Assembly: GCF_003668875.1 (NCBI RefSeq)
Contig: NZ_RAWM01000074.1
Span: 1 to 43,422 of the forward strand
Length of the DNA: 43,422 nt
Origin: Corallococcus interemptor
GTDB taxonomy: Bacteria > Myxococcota > Myxococcia > Myxococcales > Myxococcaceae
Direction of reading: 5' to 3'
Part shown: piece by piece, positions 1 through 7,901 of the stretch
Numbering within the stretch: the first letter of the stretch is position 1
Layout of the letters: each line of letters begins with the position of its first letter
Program-made: the position numbers and the translations under genes
Notes under the pieces: generated by a model
What the model was told of the DNA's origin: nothing
Databases searched by the model: none
The model's input: only the letters and a program-made list of their open reading frames with translations

Positions 1-118
1 CTCTGGGGTCGGGCGTGGCCACGTCCCAGTATTTCTAATCCGCCCCCCGCCCACGTCTAGCGTGGTGAGGCCCACCGTTCGCTGCCTCACTGACCCCGCA
101 GGCGAGCACCACCCGTGA

Positions 119-385
119 ACGCTTACCAAGCGCAAACGCGTCATTGGTTGGCGTAACGAGGGCACCGACGACATCTTCACCTATCTCGATTCGTTCGATG
201 CCATGACGCCAGCCGGGCTGGCGTCACACCTGGGACACGAAATCGTCGGACACCTGGCGGGTGGGTTTGGCCACCCAAAGAAGGCTGGGAACATTCGCGA
301 CAGGTCGGTGCCGTACGTCATTGATGGCTTCATCGAGGAGCTCGCGCCTCAGTTCGTGGATCCGGGACGAAGCGAGGCCGCATAG
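119..385 (+). pseudogene. Possible 3' fragment of a zincin-like gene
   Basis: The frame is open from just after a TGA at 116-118 to a stop at 383-385 (about 88 codons), but no convincing start with a ribosome binding site is visible; the first ATG is at 203. The translation is compositionally protein-like and contains HEIVGH, followed about 30 residues later by FIEELAPQF. An HExxGH pattern resembles the metal site of zincin-like toxin or polyvalent-protein domains, but that likeness is weak and inferred. The frame runs 37 bases into the converging lipoprotein gene, and the fragment has looser third-position GC than its neighbours. It is most likely the remnant of a gene truncated at its 5' end, but could be chance. 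The rest of 1-348 holds nothing else I can support. Confidence 0.25.
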
Positions 386-2829
386 GTTGCCGGGCCCGCG
401 GCGCCGAGGCAGACGGGCGCGGCCACTGTCAGCGCCTCGTTCATGCCCAGCACGAGCCTCGGGCCCGCGAAGGTCACCGAGCGCACGGGGGCCGGTGTCG
501 GGTAGCGGCCCAGCTCCGAGAGGTCCTCCGCGCGCAGCGCCAGCACGCCCGACGGCACGGTGGAGATGGCCAGGTACGCCACCACGCCGTCGAAGGCGAG
601 GATGCGTGAGACGTCCACCGGCGACGCCCGCTCCGCCAGGTTGACGTGGGCGCGGACGTTGATGCGCGTGCCCTCGCGCTCCAGCAGGTAGACCTCGCGG
701 CCGTTCTCGATGACCAGGCCCCGGCCTCCCGCGAGCGCCATGGCCGTGAATTGATCCGTGCTCCCGGAGAGCTCACCGGTGGCCGTCCCGCCCTCGCCCG
801 ACCACGAGCGCCAGAGCAGCGGGATGCGCGCGGGCTTGTCCGGTGAGACGTAGCGCATCTCTCCCAGCAGCAGCTCGGAGCGCGTCCCGTCCACCGCGAG
901 CGCGGAGCCCTTGCGTGTCTCCGGCGAGGAGGGATCCACCGTGACGGTCTCCTCGGAGGCCGGCGTGAGCTCCTGGCCCGTGCAGGCGGCGTCCAACGCG
1001 AAGCGCCGCAGCGTGAAGCCTCCTCCGGTGATGGGCGCCGCCTGGAAGAGCTGGCCCTTCGCGGAGGCCAGCACCGCCGGCCCGTTGGGGATGCGCACCT
1101 GCCCGTCCGGTTCCAGCAGCCCGTTCGCGCCCGTGCGCAGGCAGCTCAAGACGGCCTTGCCCGCCTCCTGGTGCACGTTGGCGCCCAACGCGGGCAGCGT
1201 CACCAGCTCACGCGTGGCCACCCCCGGACGCGCGGGGGCCAGGCGCAGCCGCTGCGTGTCCGCCGGCAGCGCCGTGCCACCTGACAGCACGGCGGGCGCC
1301 TGGGGATCCTCCACGCTCACGCGGTGCGAGCCGAAGGGCCCCACCGCCAGCAGCGAGCCGTCCGCCGCGGCCTGCACCCGTTCGAAGGAGCCGTGATGGA
1401 CCCCGGTGCGGAAGCGCAGCGCGTCCGTGCCCTCCAGCGACACCACGCGGCGCCACGGCTGGAGCACGGCGTGCCGCCCCACGCCCGTGAGCTGGAAGGG
1501 GGAGAGCGTCAGCCCCACCTCTTCGCTCTCGCGCAGGGGCAGCGTGGCCACCACGGACGACACGCCGCTGGCGTTGAGCGCGTGCCGCTCCACCACGTAG
1601 GCCCGCATGGGGCCGGTCAGCCGGACCCACTCCACCAGCAGCGAGTCCTGGAGGAAGACGAAGCCCACCGGCCGCTCCCAGCGGGAGGTGTCCTCCACGG
1701 GGAGGAAGGCCTTCACCGGCGTGGGCGTCGCCGTCCCGGTCAGGTCGGACTGCCGGTACACCAGGATGCGGCCCATCTGCCCGTAACGGAGCAGCTCGTG
1801 CGCGACCACGTACGTGCCGTCCGAGCGCGCCTGGAACAGGGACAGGCTTGGCAGCAGCGTGGGCTGGACGACCGGCGCCTCCGGCCGCGACACGTCCACC
1901 TGCACCAGCCCGCGGGACGTGCCCGCCCAGAGCGTGAGGCCATCCGGCGACAGCGACAGCGAATTGCAGGTGCCAGGCAGTTGCAGGTTGTGTGTGTCGT
2001 CCGCCACCAGCACGTTGCCGGGGTCGATGCGGTAGGGCGTCACGAAGCTGCCGTTGCACAGCCAGAAGTGATCGCCCCGGCCCGTGCCCCCGAGGATGCT
2101 GTTGCTGCTGGGGTGCAGGGGCAGCCGGGCCAGCGATGTCAGGCGGTCGCCCTCCAGGCCCAGCAGCTCCAGCCGCTGCCGGCTGCCGGCCACGAGGACG
2201 CGGTCCGGGCCCAGCGGGATGAAGAAGGTGAGCATCCGGTCGGACCAGTCCGTGGCGCCGAAGAAGCGGTCCACCCGGATGTCCAGGGCCGCCTGCGCCA
2301 CGCGTTGCAGTCCGTCCTCCGTCACGCGCACCAGCGACACGGACAGGCCGCTGCCGCCCAGCCGGTCTCCGAACACGAGGCGGTCGTCCGACACGAACTC
2401 CGCCAGGCCCTCCAGGGGCGCCGTGGAGCGCTCCGCGGGAGAGGCGCCATGGCTCCACGCCGTGCCGAACGTCTGGGGGGCGCTGGTCGTGGGCGAGCCC
2501 CCGCACACCCCGCTCACGCACTGGTCCTGCGTGGTGCACACGTCGCCGTCGTCACAGGCCGTGCCGTCCGGCGCCTTCGTCACGACACAGAGGCCGGCGT
2601 CGTCGCGGGACTCCACCGTGCACGGGTCGTCGTCCTCGCACGTCCCCGCGTCGCCGGGCGTCGAGCCCCCGTCCGGTGGCGGCAATCCGGCGTCACCGGA
2701 GCCCGCGTCCACGCTGCCCGCGTCCACGCTGCCCGCGTCCGGGCGTTCCTCCTGGGGGTCTCCCGAGCACGCCGCGAGGAGCACCGCCAGCACCACGCCC
2801 CGGACCGTCGACCACGCGGAAGACACCAT
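349..2829 (-). CDS. Lipoprotein with Cys-rich linker and propeller-like body
   Basis: Predicted 826-residue surface lipoprotein. The start at 2829 is preferred over an in-frame ATG at 2883 because it places a clean type II signal at the N-terminus (MVSSAWSTVRGVVLAVLLAAC, lipobox LAAC, modified Cys near residue 21). A DAG-rich repeat linker follows, then a Cys-rich stretch (CEDDDPC... CDDGDVCTTQDQCVSGVCGG) of the sort common in myxobacterial surface proteins. The remaining 700 or so residues are a beta-rich sequence with repeated short strands, probably a beta-propeller, with no recognised catalytic motif. It is the last of three minus-strand genes for secreted proteins, separated from the VWA gene by a strong hairpin, so it probably has its own promoter. 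Function unknown; a binding or adhesion role is inference. Confidence 0.85.
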   Translation of the reverse strand: MVSSAWSTVRGVVLAVLLAACSGDPQEERPDAGSVDAGSVDAGSGDAGLPPPDGGSTPGDAGTCEDDDPCTVESRDDAGLCVVTKAPDGTACDDGDVCTTQDQCVSGVCGGSPTTSAPQTFGTAWSHGASPAERSTAPLEGLAEFVSDDRLVFGDRLGGSGLSVSLVRVTEDGLQRVAQAALDIRVDRFFGATDWSDRMLTFFIPLGPDRVLVAGSRQRLELLGLEGDRLTSLARLPLHPSSNSILGGTGRGDHFWLCNGSFVTPYRIDPGNVLVADDTHNLQLPGTCNSLSLSPDGLTLWAGTSRGLVQVDVSRPEAPVVQPTLLPSLSLFQARSDGTYVVAHELLRYGQMGRILVYRQSDLTGTATPTPVKAFLPVEDTSRWERPVGFVFLQDSLLVEWVRLTGPMRAYVVERHALNASGVSSVVATLPLRESEEVGLTLSPFQLTGVGRHAVLQPWRRVVSLEGTDALRFRTGVHHGSFERVQAAADGSLLAVGPFGSHRVSVEDPQAPAVLSGGTALPADTQRLRLAPARPGVATRELVTLPALGANVHQEAGKAVLSCLRTGANGLLEPDGQVRIPNGPAVLASAKGQLFQAAPITGGGFTLRRFALDAACTGQELTPASEETVTVDPSSPETRKGSALAVDGTRSELLLGEMRYVSPDKPARIPLLWRSWSGEGGTATGELSGSTDQFTAMALAGGRGLVIENGREVYLLEREGTRINVRAHVNLAERASPVDVSRILAFDGVVAYLAISTVPSGVLALRAEDLSELGRYPTPAPVRSVTFAGPRLVLGMNEALTVAAPVCLGAAGPATYAASLRPGSTN
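2698..2742. repeat. 15-bp tandem repeat encoding DAGSV linker
   Basis: A 15-base unit (gcccgcgtccacgct) is repeated about three times in tandem, the last copy diverging. On the minus strand it encodes DAGSVDAGSVDAGSGDAG just after the lipoprotein's lipidated Cys. The repeat is in frame, so copy-number change would lengthen or shorten the linker without a frameshift. Confidence 0.75.
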
Positions 2830-2941
2830 GCACGCACCGTCCCGGGCGCAAGGCCCTGCTCCCTCCAGGTCATCCGCCGCCATCCGGTCGGGAGCACGAG
2901 CTCACGGAAACGGCATGTCTTGGGTTGCCTTGCTCGCGCGA

Positions 2942-2976
2942 ACGGCCGGGCGCGCGTGCTGCTCGCGCCCGGCCGT
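2942..2976 (-). terminator. Strong hairpin after the VWA gene
   Basis: Arms ACGGCCGGGCGCG (2942-2954) and CGCGCCCGGCCGT (2964-2976) are a perfect 13-bp inverted repeat around a 9-base loop, starting 17 bases downstream of the VWA gene's stop. There is no T-run after it on the minus strand, as is common in GC-rich genomes. It probably ends the S8-VWA transcript ahead of the lipoprotein gene. Confidence 0.65.
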
Positions 2977-2992
2977 GCACGGCGAGAAGGGG

Positions 2993-4018
2993 CTACTCGC
3001 GAACCGTCTGGGGGCAGCCGCGGCCGAAGTTGTTCAGCACGGTCTGGTAGTCACCGGTGTCCACGGTGCCGTTGCGGTTGAAGTCGGAGCCCGTGCCGGA
3101 GGGGACCTTGGTGCCGTACTCGGCCAGCACCTTCGTCCGGTCCGTCACGTTCACGCAGCCATCCAGGTTCGCGTCACCGGGGATCGGCGTGGCCTGGGCG
3201 GGCGGCGTGTTCTGCGTGATGGACGCGTAGCGGCCCTTGGTGGCCGTGGACAGGCCGCTGAAGAAGGACACCTCGCTCGCGGCGGTGGCGCCGGCCAGGT
3301 AGGGACCCATCACGGTCTTCGCCTCGTCGTCCGGCTCACGCACCTGGGCGTCGCCCTGGAGGGGGACGTAGTCCTGGAAGAGGAAGTCGATGTCCGCGAT
3401 GAGCGTGAGGCCCGGCGGGTAGGGGGGCGGGAAGAAGCCGCAGGGGCCCGAGGACGCGGCGCTGCCCGTGCACGCCTTGTTGCGGACCTTCTCCTGCCAG
3501 CTGCCCGGGGTCAGGTTGGGCCACACGCCCACGCTGAAGCCGCCGTAGCACTGGTCCAGGCTGGGGGTGGAGTTCTCATCGCCGTCCGTCACCAGGTAGA
3601 TGCGCTTGGTGTGGAGCTGGTTGGGCAGGTAGTTGATGAGCGAGTCCACCGCGGCGCAGATGGAGCCCGCCAGCGGCGTGTTGCCGCCCAGGGTCACCGC
3701 GTTGACCGCGGCGCTGATCTGCGCCGGGGTCTTGTTGTCCGCGAAGCTGAACACCTGGGTGGGCCCGGTGTTCTCGAAGGTCCAGAACGCGTACTTCGTC
3801 GTCACGCTGGGGACGATCTGCAGATAGCCGTCGATGCGCGCCTTGGCCACCTGCAGGCGCGTGAGGCCGGGGACGGACGTGCCGCCCATGCTGCCCGTGC
3901 GGTCCAGCAGGATGAGGACGTGCTCGTCCGCCAGGGCCGCGCTGGAGCACAGGCCTCCGGCGAGCGCGAACGCCACGGCGGCCTGGGACAGGGAACGACG
4001 CTTCAGTTCAAGACGCAT
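2993..4018 (-). CDS. Secreted VWA-domain protein with C-terminal dockerin-like repeats
   Basis: A 341-residue protein with a Sec signal peptide (about residues 1-30, ending SSAALA). The VWA domain follows at once: HVLILLDRTGSMGG carries a MIDAS DxTxS (Asp39, Thr41, Ser43), so metal-dependent ligand binding is plausible. Residues 275-341 hold two Asp/Asn-rich calcium loops (DANLDGCVNVTD and DFNRNGTVDTGD), each followed by a helix, as in type I dockerins or paired EF-hands. It lies 69 bases downstream of the S8 protease gene, which ends in a related module, and the two are probably co-transcribed. A GGAGGTCGTTCC stretch just upstream of the ATG supports the start. The partner bound by the dockerin-like tail is unknown. 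Confidence 0.87.
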   Translation of the reverse strand: MRLELKRRSLSQAAVAFALAGGLCSSAALADEHVLILLDRTGSMGGTSVPGLTRLQVAKARIDGYLQIVPSVTTKYAFWTFENTGPTQVFSFADNKTPAQISAAVNAVTLGGNTPLAGSICAAVDSLINYLPNQLHTKRIYLVTDGDENSTPSLDQCYGGFSVGVWPNLTPGSWQEKVRNKACTGSAASSGPCGFFPPPYPPGLTLIADIDFLFQDYVPLQGDAQVREPDDEAKTVMGPYLAGATAASEVSFFSGLSTATKGRYASITQNTPPAQATPIPGDANLDGCVNVTDRTKVLAEYGTKVPSGTGSDFNRNGTVDTGDYQTVLNNFGRGCPQTVRE

Positions 4019-4087
4019 GGAACGACCTCCTGGGAATCAGGGAAAGGGACGGCCTTGCAGCGGTGAGAGCAGGCAGCGGGCGGGGCG

Positions 4088-6553
4088 TTACGGGCAGCCC
4101 TTGCCGTAGTTCTGAAGCACCAGGTTGCGGTCGTAGACGTCGATGCGGCCGCTGCCATCCAGGTCGTACGCGGGGTTGCCGGGCGGCACCGTCTGGCCGA
4201 AGGAGGCGTTGATGAGGTTCAGGTCCTCGTCGTTGATGCAGCCGTTGCCGTTCACGTCCCCCACCAGGATGACGCCGCCGTTCACGACCAGGCCGTAGTC
4301 CGCGTCCACCGCGGGCGTCTCCAGGTGGTTGTCCTGCACCACCTCGTCACCCAGCACCTCCACCTTCCACAGGCCGGCGGCCGGGTTCTGGAGGAAGACG
4401 TTCTCCACCGTGTCCACCTTGTTGGACGCGCCGCCGGAGGTGGAGAAGTTGCCCGCGGTGAGGCCGTTGTTGCCCCAGTAGACGGTGCCGTTGGGCGCCG
4501 TCACGCGCAGGGACAGGTCGTTGATGCGCGCCTGGGCCGCGCCCACGGTGCCCATGGGGTCCGTGTAGGCCAGGGTGACGTTGAGCTCCGTCTGGCCGGT
4601 GGCGACCTTCACGCTGTACGTCTTCACGCCCAGGGGGCCCACCACGTCCGTCTCGTCGATGATGCTGGTGACGGGGGCGCGGTCCAGCAGGCGCTTCACG
4701 TCGGAGTTGCCCCAGCCCTGCTTGTAGCGGTCGATGTCCCCGTTGGCGCCGCCCGCGAGCCAGTTGTAGCGGTACGCGTGGTTGATCATCAGCGCCTTGG
4801 CGGTGGCCATCTGCGGGCGGCTGGTGAAGACGTCCGCCTTCTGTCCGTGGCCGGCCCACACGCCCTGGTGCCACATCTGGAACAGCAGGCCGAAGTGGCC
4901 CGCCGTCTGCGGCGTGGCGGAGCTGGTGCCGCCGAACTCCGTGTAGGCGGCATCGCCGGAGCCGTACGCGGAGCGGATGGAGTCGTAGAAGTACGACAGG
5001 TCCGGCTTGATGCGGCCGTCCGCCGCCGGCCCGATGCTGCCGGAGTTGCCCCAGCGGTCATCCGTGCGCGACAGGGTGTTGAGGTGCTGGAAGGCCCCCA
5101 CGGAGACGATGTTCTTCGCCCACGCCTGCGGACGCGACTGCCGGCTGCCCGCGTTGCTCTGGGACTGGGTGCTGAGGATGGGGTGCTTGAAGAGGTAGTC
5201 GTCCACCTCGGCGGAGAGGGTGGTGTACGACGTCGTCAGGGTGCTGCCCACGCTGGAGGTCTGGAACACGGCGCGGTACGGGCCGGCCGGGTCGGTGAGC
5301 TCCTGGTTGATGGTGTAGCGGGACTTGGCCCCGCCGAACTGGGTGGACTCGCTGTAGAGGAAGAAGATGCCCTGGCCGCTGGGAATCATGCCGCGCGCGG
5401 CCGGGTCCACGCCCTGCGCGAAGTTGTTGCTGTAGCAGCTCGTGCCGTGGAGCGAGCCGGACGTGCCCGTGCTGTGGATGATGGGCGCGGTGGACCATTC
5501 CCGGTGCGTGGTGCGCAGCTCGGTGTCGAAGATTTCCCCGCGCACGCCCTGGCCCGTCCAGCCCTTGAGGGACTGCAAGGCATTGGCGCCGCCCAGCTCG
5601 CGGACGATGTCCATGTCCACCTCGCCGGGGCCACCCCAGCGGTCGATGAACTGCACCTCGTTGGCGCGGACCACCTGGGCCAGCTGCTGCTGGGTGAGCG
5701 TCGCTTCGATGCGCAGGCCGCCCGGCTCCACCAGGTCCACGGTGCCGCCCAGGGCGCGCACGCGCTGGACCAGGGCCTCCTGGCGCGCGGCGCCGCGCTC
5801 TCCGAGCATCAGCGAGTAGCGCTGCGCATCCGGCAGCCGGGCGGAGCGGCCCACCAGCGCGTCACGCAGCGCGGGTTCCAGGCGGTATTCGGGATGGTAC
5901 GGGCCCACCCAGCGCACGTAGGGCAGGTCCGCCACGCGCTTGTGGGCGTCCTTGTCCATCTCCACGACGAAGGTGTGGTCGGTGAGGAAGCGCAGCACCT
6001 TGCCGCCTTCGCGTTCGATGGCGTCGCGGAAGGAGGGCAGGGGCGTGCCCAGGAACTGCACCAGGTGCAGCGTGTTGCCCGCGTCCGCGGCCAGCAGGTT
6101 GCCCGTCAGTCGGGGGCCACCCTGGAGCGGATCGAACGGGGCCTCCGCCAGACGCACCACGTATTCCGTGTCACGCACGCGGCCGAGCAGCTCCGAGCCG
6201 CGCGTATAGGCCATGAAGTCCCGGCGCGTGCCGTCCGGCTGCTGCTCCTTCCAGACGTGGAGCTGGAGGCCGGGCTCCGGAGCGGCGACGGTGCGCAGCG
6301 AGGACACGGGGCGCTCGGTGCGGTGGAAGACGAAGCCCGCGGCGGTGACGAGCGAGGAGACGCGGGCTCCGGCGTTGAGGCCCTTCTCCACGACGAGCTT
6401 CGCGGGGGCCGCGTCGGTGGCACGCGAGGAGGGTGGGGTTCCCCGGGAGGGAGGCGCCGCCAGGGCGCTCACGGGGAGCGCCAGGGCGCAGCCCAGGACA
6501 AAGGCAGACATCGGCCGCCAGGACGGGACGCGCCGGGAGAAAGACTTTCGCAT
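4088..6553 (-). CDS. Secreted S8 (subtilisin-type) serine protease with dockerin-like tail
   Basis: An 821-residue subtilase. A Sec signal (about 1-32, ending ALAAP) is followed by a long N-terminal region with propeptide-like character and then the catalytic domain. Likely triad residues are Asp343 (GEIFDTELRTTH), His369 (GSLHGTSC) and Ser544 (GGTSSATP), with Asn467 (SNAG) in the oxyanion-hole position. A beta-sandwich P-domain-like region lies around 640-750. Residues 755-821 carry two calcium-loop repeats (DVNGNGCINDED, DLDGSGRIDVYD) like those of the downstream VWA protein. It is probably an exported predatory or nutritional protease. The gene starts a minus-strand cluster and faces a 327-bp divergent region; the upstream aaggagcacccac supports ATG 6553. 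The spacing of triad residues is unusual and deserves alignment. Confidence 0.9.
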   Translation of the reverse strand: MRKSFSRRVPSWRPMSAFVLGCALALPVSALAAPPSRGTPPSSRATDAAPAKLVVEKGLNAGARVSSLVTAAGFVFHRTERPVSSLRTVAAPEPGLQLHVWKEQQPDGTRRDFMAYTRGSELLGRVRDTEYVVRLAEAPFDPLQGGPRLTGNLLAADAGNTLHLVQFLGTPLPSFRDAIEREGGKVLRFLTDHTFVVEMDKDAHKRVADLPYVRWVGPYHPEYRLEPALRDALVGRSARLPDAQRYSLMLGERGAARQEALVQRVRALGGTVDLVEPGGLRIEATLTQQQLAQVVRANEVQFIDRWGGPGEVDMDIVRELGGANALQSLKGWTGQGVRGEIFDTELRTTHREWSTAPIIHSTGTSGSLHGTSCYSNNFAQGVDPAARGMIPSGQGIFFLYSESTQFGGAKSRYTINQELTDPAGPYRAVFQTSSVGSTLTTSYTTLSAEVDDYLFKHPILSTQSQSNAGSRQSRPQAWAKNIVSVGAFQHLNTLSRTDDRWGNSGSIGPAADGRIKPDLSYFYDSIRSAYGSGDAAYTEFGGTSSATPQTAGHFGLLFQMWHQGVWAGHGQKADVFTSRPQMATAKALMINHAYRYNWLAGGANGDIDRYKQGWGNSDVKRLLDRAPVTSIIDETDVVGPLGVKTYSVKVATGQTELNVTLAYTDPMGTVGAAQARINDLSLRVTAPNGTVYWGNNGLTAGNFSTSGGASNKVDTVENVFLQNPAAGLWKVEVLGDEVVQDNHLETPAVDADYGLVVNGGVILVGDVNGNGCINDEDLNLINASFGQTVPPGNPAYDLDGSGRIDVYDRNLVLQNYGKGCP

Positions 6554-6880
6554 GTGGGTGCTCCTTCAATGGCTCAGTGCTCGCACGCGTCCGCCCACGA
6601 CGCGCTCCCCGCCCGCACCACGACTCCTGCTCTGCCCGGGAGCCCTCTCTCAGAGGGGACTCAGGGCACGGCCGCGACCATCTGAAGAAAGACGCTCGAG
6701 TCGATGAAGGTCTGAAATATTTCTAAATCTGACGCTTGATGGCTGTCAATGGGTTCTCCGGTTTTACATTGATGGCGTGAATTTGCGGGACAGGCGCCTG
6801 TCGTTGTTTGTCTTGCTACGGGGAAGCCACGAGCCCGTCACCGTTGTCATGGTTCAAGAAAGCCGCGTTACGCTCCCGTG
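6554..6880. other. Divergent intergenic region, AT-rich, with 14-bp palindrome
   Basis: This 327-bp region separates the S8 protease from the plus-strand secreted protein. An AT-rich patch around 6712-6735 (contains aaatatttctaaatc) stands out from the GC-rich surroundings and could hold a promoter for either gene. The perfect palindrome GACAGGCGCCTGTC at 6789-6802 is followed by a T-rich run (gttgtttgtcttg). I cannot assign -35/-10 elements with confidence. Confidence 0.5.
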
Positions 6881-7897
6881 ATGTCCAGGAGCGCGTGGTG
6901 GATCGCGGTGGTGGTGACGTGGCTGGTGGTGCCGGTCCAGGCGTGGGCCTGCTCGTGCATCCAAAGCCCAAAGGGGCTCGTTGGCACGTTGAAGGAGGCT
7001 CGGGACCAGGCCGGTTCCATCTATCTGGCGCGGGTGCGTGACTCGAAGTCCCCGTCCGAACGCTTCGCCACCGTGGATGTCCTGCAGACCTTCAAGGGCT
7101 CCATCCAGGCGGGTGACGTGTTGAAGCTCCCCTACGGAAGGGGTGGTGACTGCGTCCTGAGCCTGCCTCCAGGTCAGACCTGGTTGATCTATGCCGACGT
7201 CGACGGCCCGACCGAGGTCACGTCCTGCTCACGAACCCGGCGGGTGGACCCAGATGACAGTGAGTTGAAGTGGCTCCGCACGGGCGTCCTGCCGCCAGTG
7301 CCTGTGTCACTCCAACGTGAGATCGCGACCTGTGAGCTCTGCGAAATCAATGTCATGGCAGGACGCCTGCTGGTGCCTCCGGGCGTGCCTCCCGCCGGGA
7401 GTCCTTCGGGCTGGAACGGGGTCGCCGAGAGCCGGTGGAAGGCGGGCCAGCCGTTCTTCACGTACGCGGGGATGAACTCGGGCTCCGTGCTCGGGATCTC
7501 CCAGGAGGGGCGTGCCTTCGAGCTGACGGATACGTCGGATGGGGATCCGGTGCAAAGAGCCTGTCAGCGGAGGATCCAGCTCCGCTGGTGCAAGCGATTG
7601 GCATTCGAGAAGGAGAGCCGGTTCACGTCGGGGTTTCGCTGTGTGGACCCGGGGGAGCCCCAGGAGCTTTGTGACGAACGGCGTACCCGGAAGGCCGAGT
7701 GGCTTCCGATGGAACGGCTGCCCCATGGAGGCTGTCGCTGGTACAGGCCCGATGCGCCCACCTGCTACCTGTCCGAAGCCCGCTTCCCATTTCCCGCGGG
7801 CAGCCCGGCCCTGCCGGTCCTGGCCTGCCATGCGCTGTCACCCGGGCGGGACGGTGCCGCCTACACGTGTGAGGTGAAGCTGGCGCCGGAGCCGTGA
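6881..7897 (+). CDS. Secreted protein with N-terminal CxC, NTR/TIMP-like N-domain
   Basis: A 338-residue protein; GTG at 6878 directly before ATG 6881 is an alternative start. Residues 1-23 form a signal peptide ending VQAWA, so maturation would leave Cys24-Ser-Cys26 at or near the N-terminus. An exported N-terminal CxC followed by a small beta-barrel-like stretch (YLARVRDSK, TVDVLQTFKG, LPYGRGGDC) is typical of NTR/TIMP-like bacterial proteins; this is a pattern match from memory. Further Cys pairs (CELC, Cys-Arg-Trp) suggest disulfides in the C-terminal half. It stands alone on the plus strand, converging on the regulator gene with 4 bases between stops. Function unknown. Confidence 0.8.
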   Translation: MSRSAWWIAVVVTWLVVPVQAWACSCIQSPKGLVGTLKEARDQAGSIYLARVRDSKSPSERFATVDVLQTFKGSIQAGDVLKLPYGRGGDCVLSLPPGQTWLIYADVDGPTEVTSCSRTRRVDPDDSELKWLRTGVLPPVPVSLQREIATCELCEINVMAGRLLVPPGVPPAGSPSGWNGVAESRWKAGQPFFTYAGMNSGSVLGISQEGRAFELTDTSDGDPVQRACQRRIQLRWCKRLAFEKESRFTSGFRCVDPGEPQELCDERRTRKAEWLPMERLPHGGCRWYRPDAPTCYLSEARFPFPAGSPALPVLACHALSPGRDGAAYTCEVKLAPEP

Positions 7898-7901
7898 GCC
7901 T

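Noticed and set aside
4325..6685. Very long open frame on the plus strand opposite the S8 protease
   Set aside because: The product is low-complexity His/Arg/Val/Gly-rich with no domains; it is the antisense of a real gene with high third-position GC.
6773..6786. TGGCGTGAATTTGC resembling a sigma-54 promoter before the CxC protein gene
   Set aside because: GG and GC are 9 bases apart instead of 10, and the element is not consensus; spacing is strict for sigma-54.
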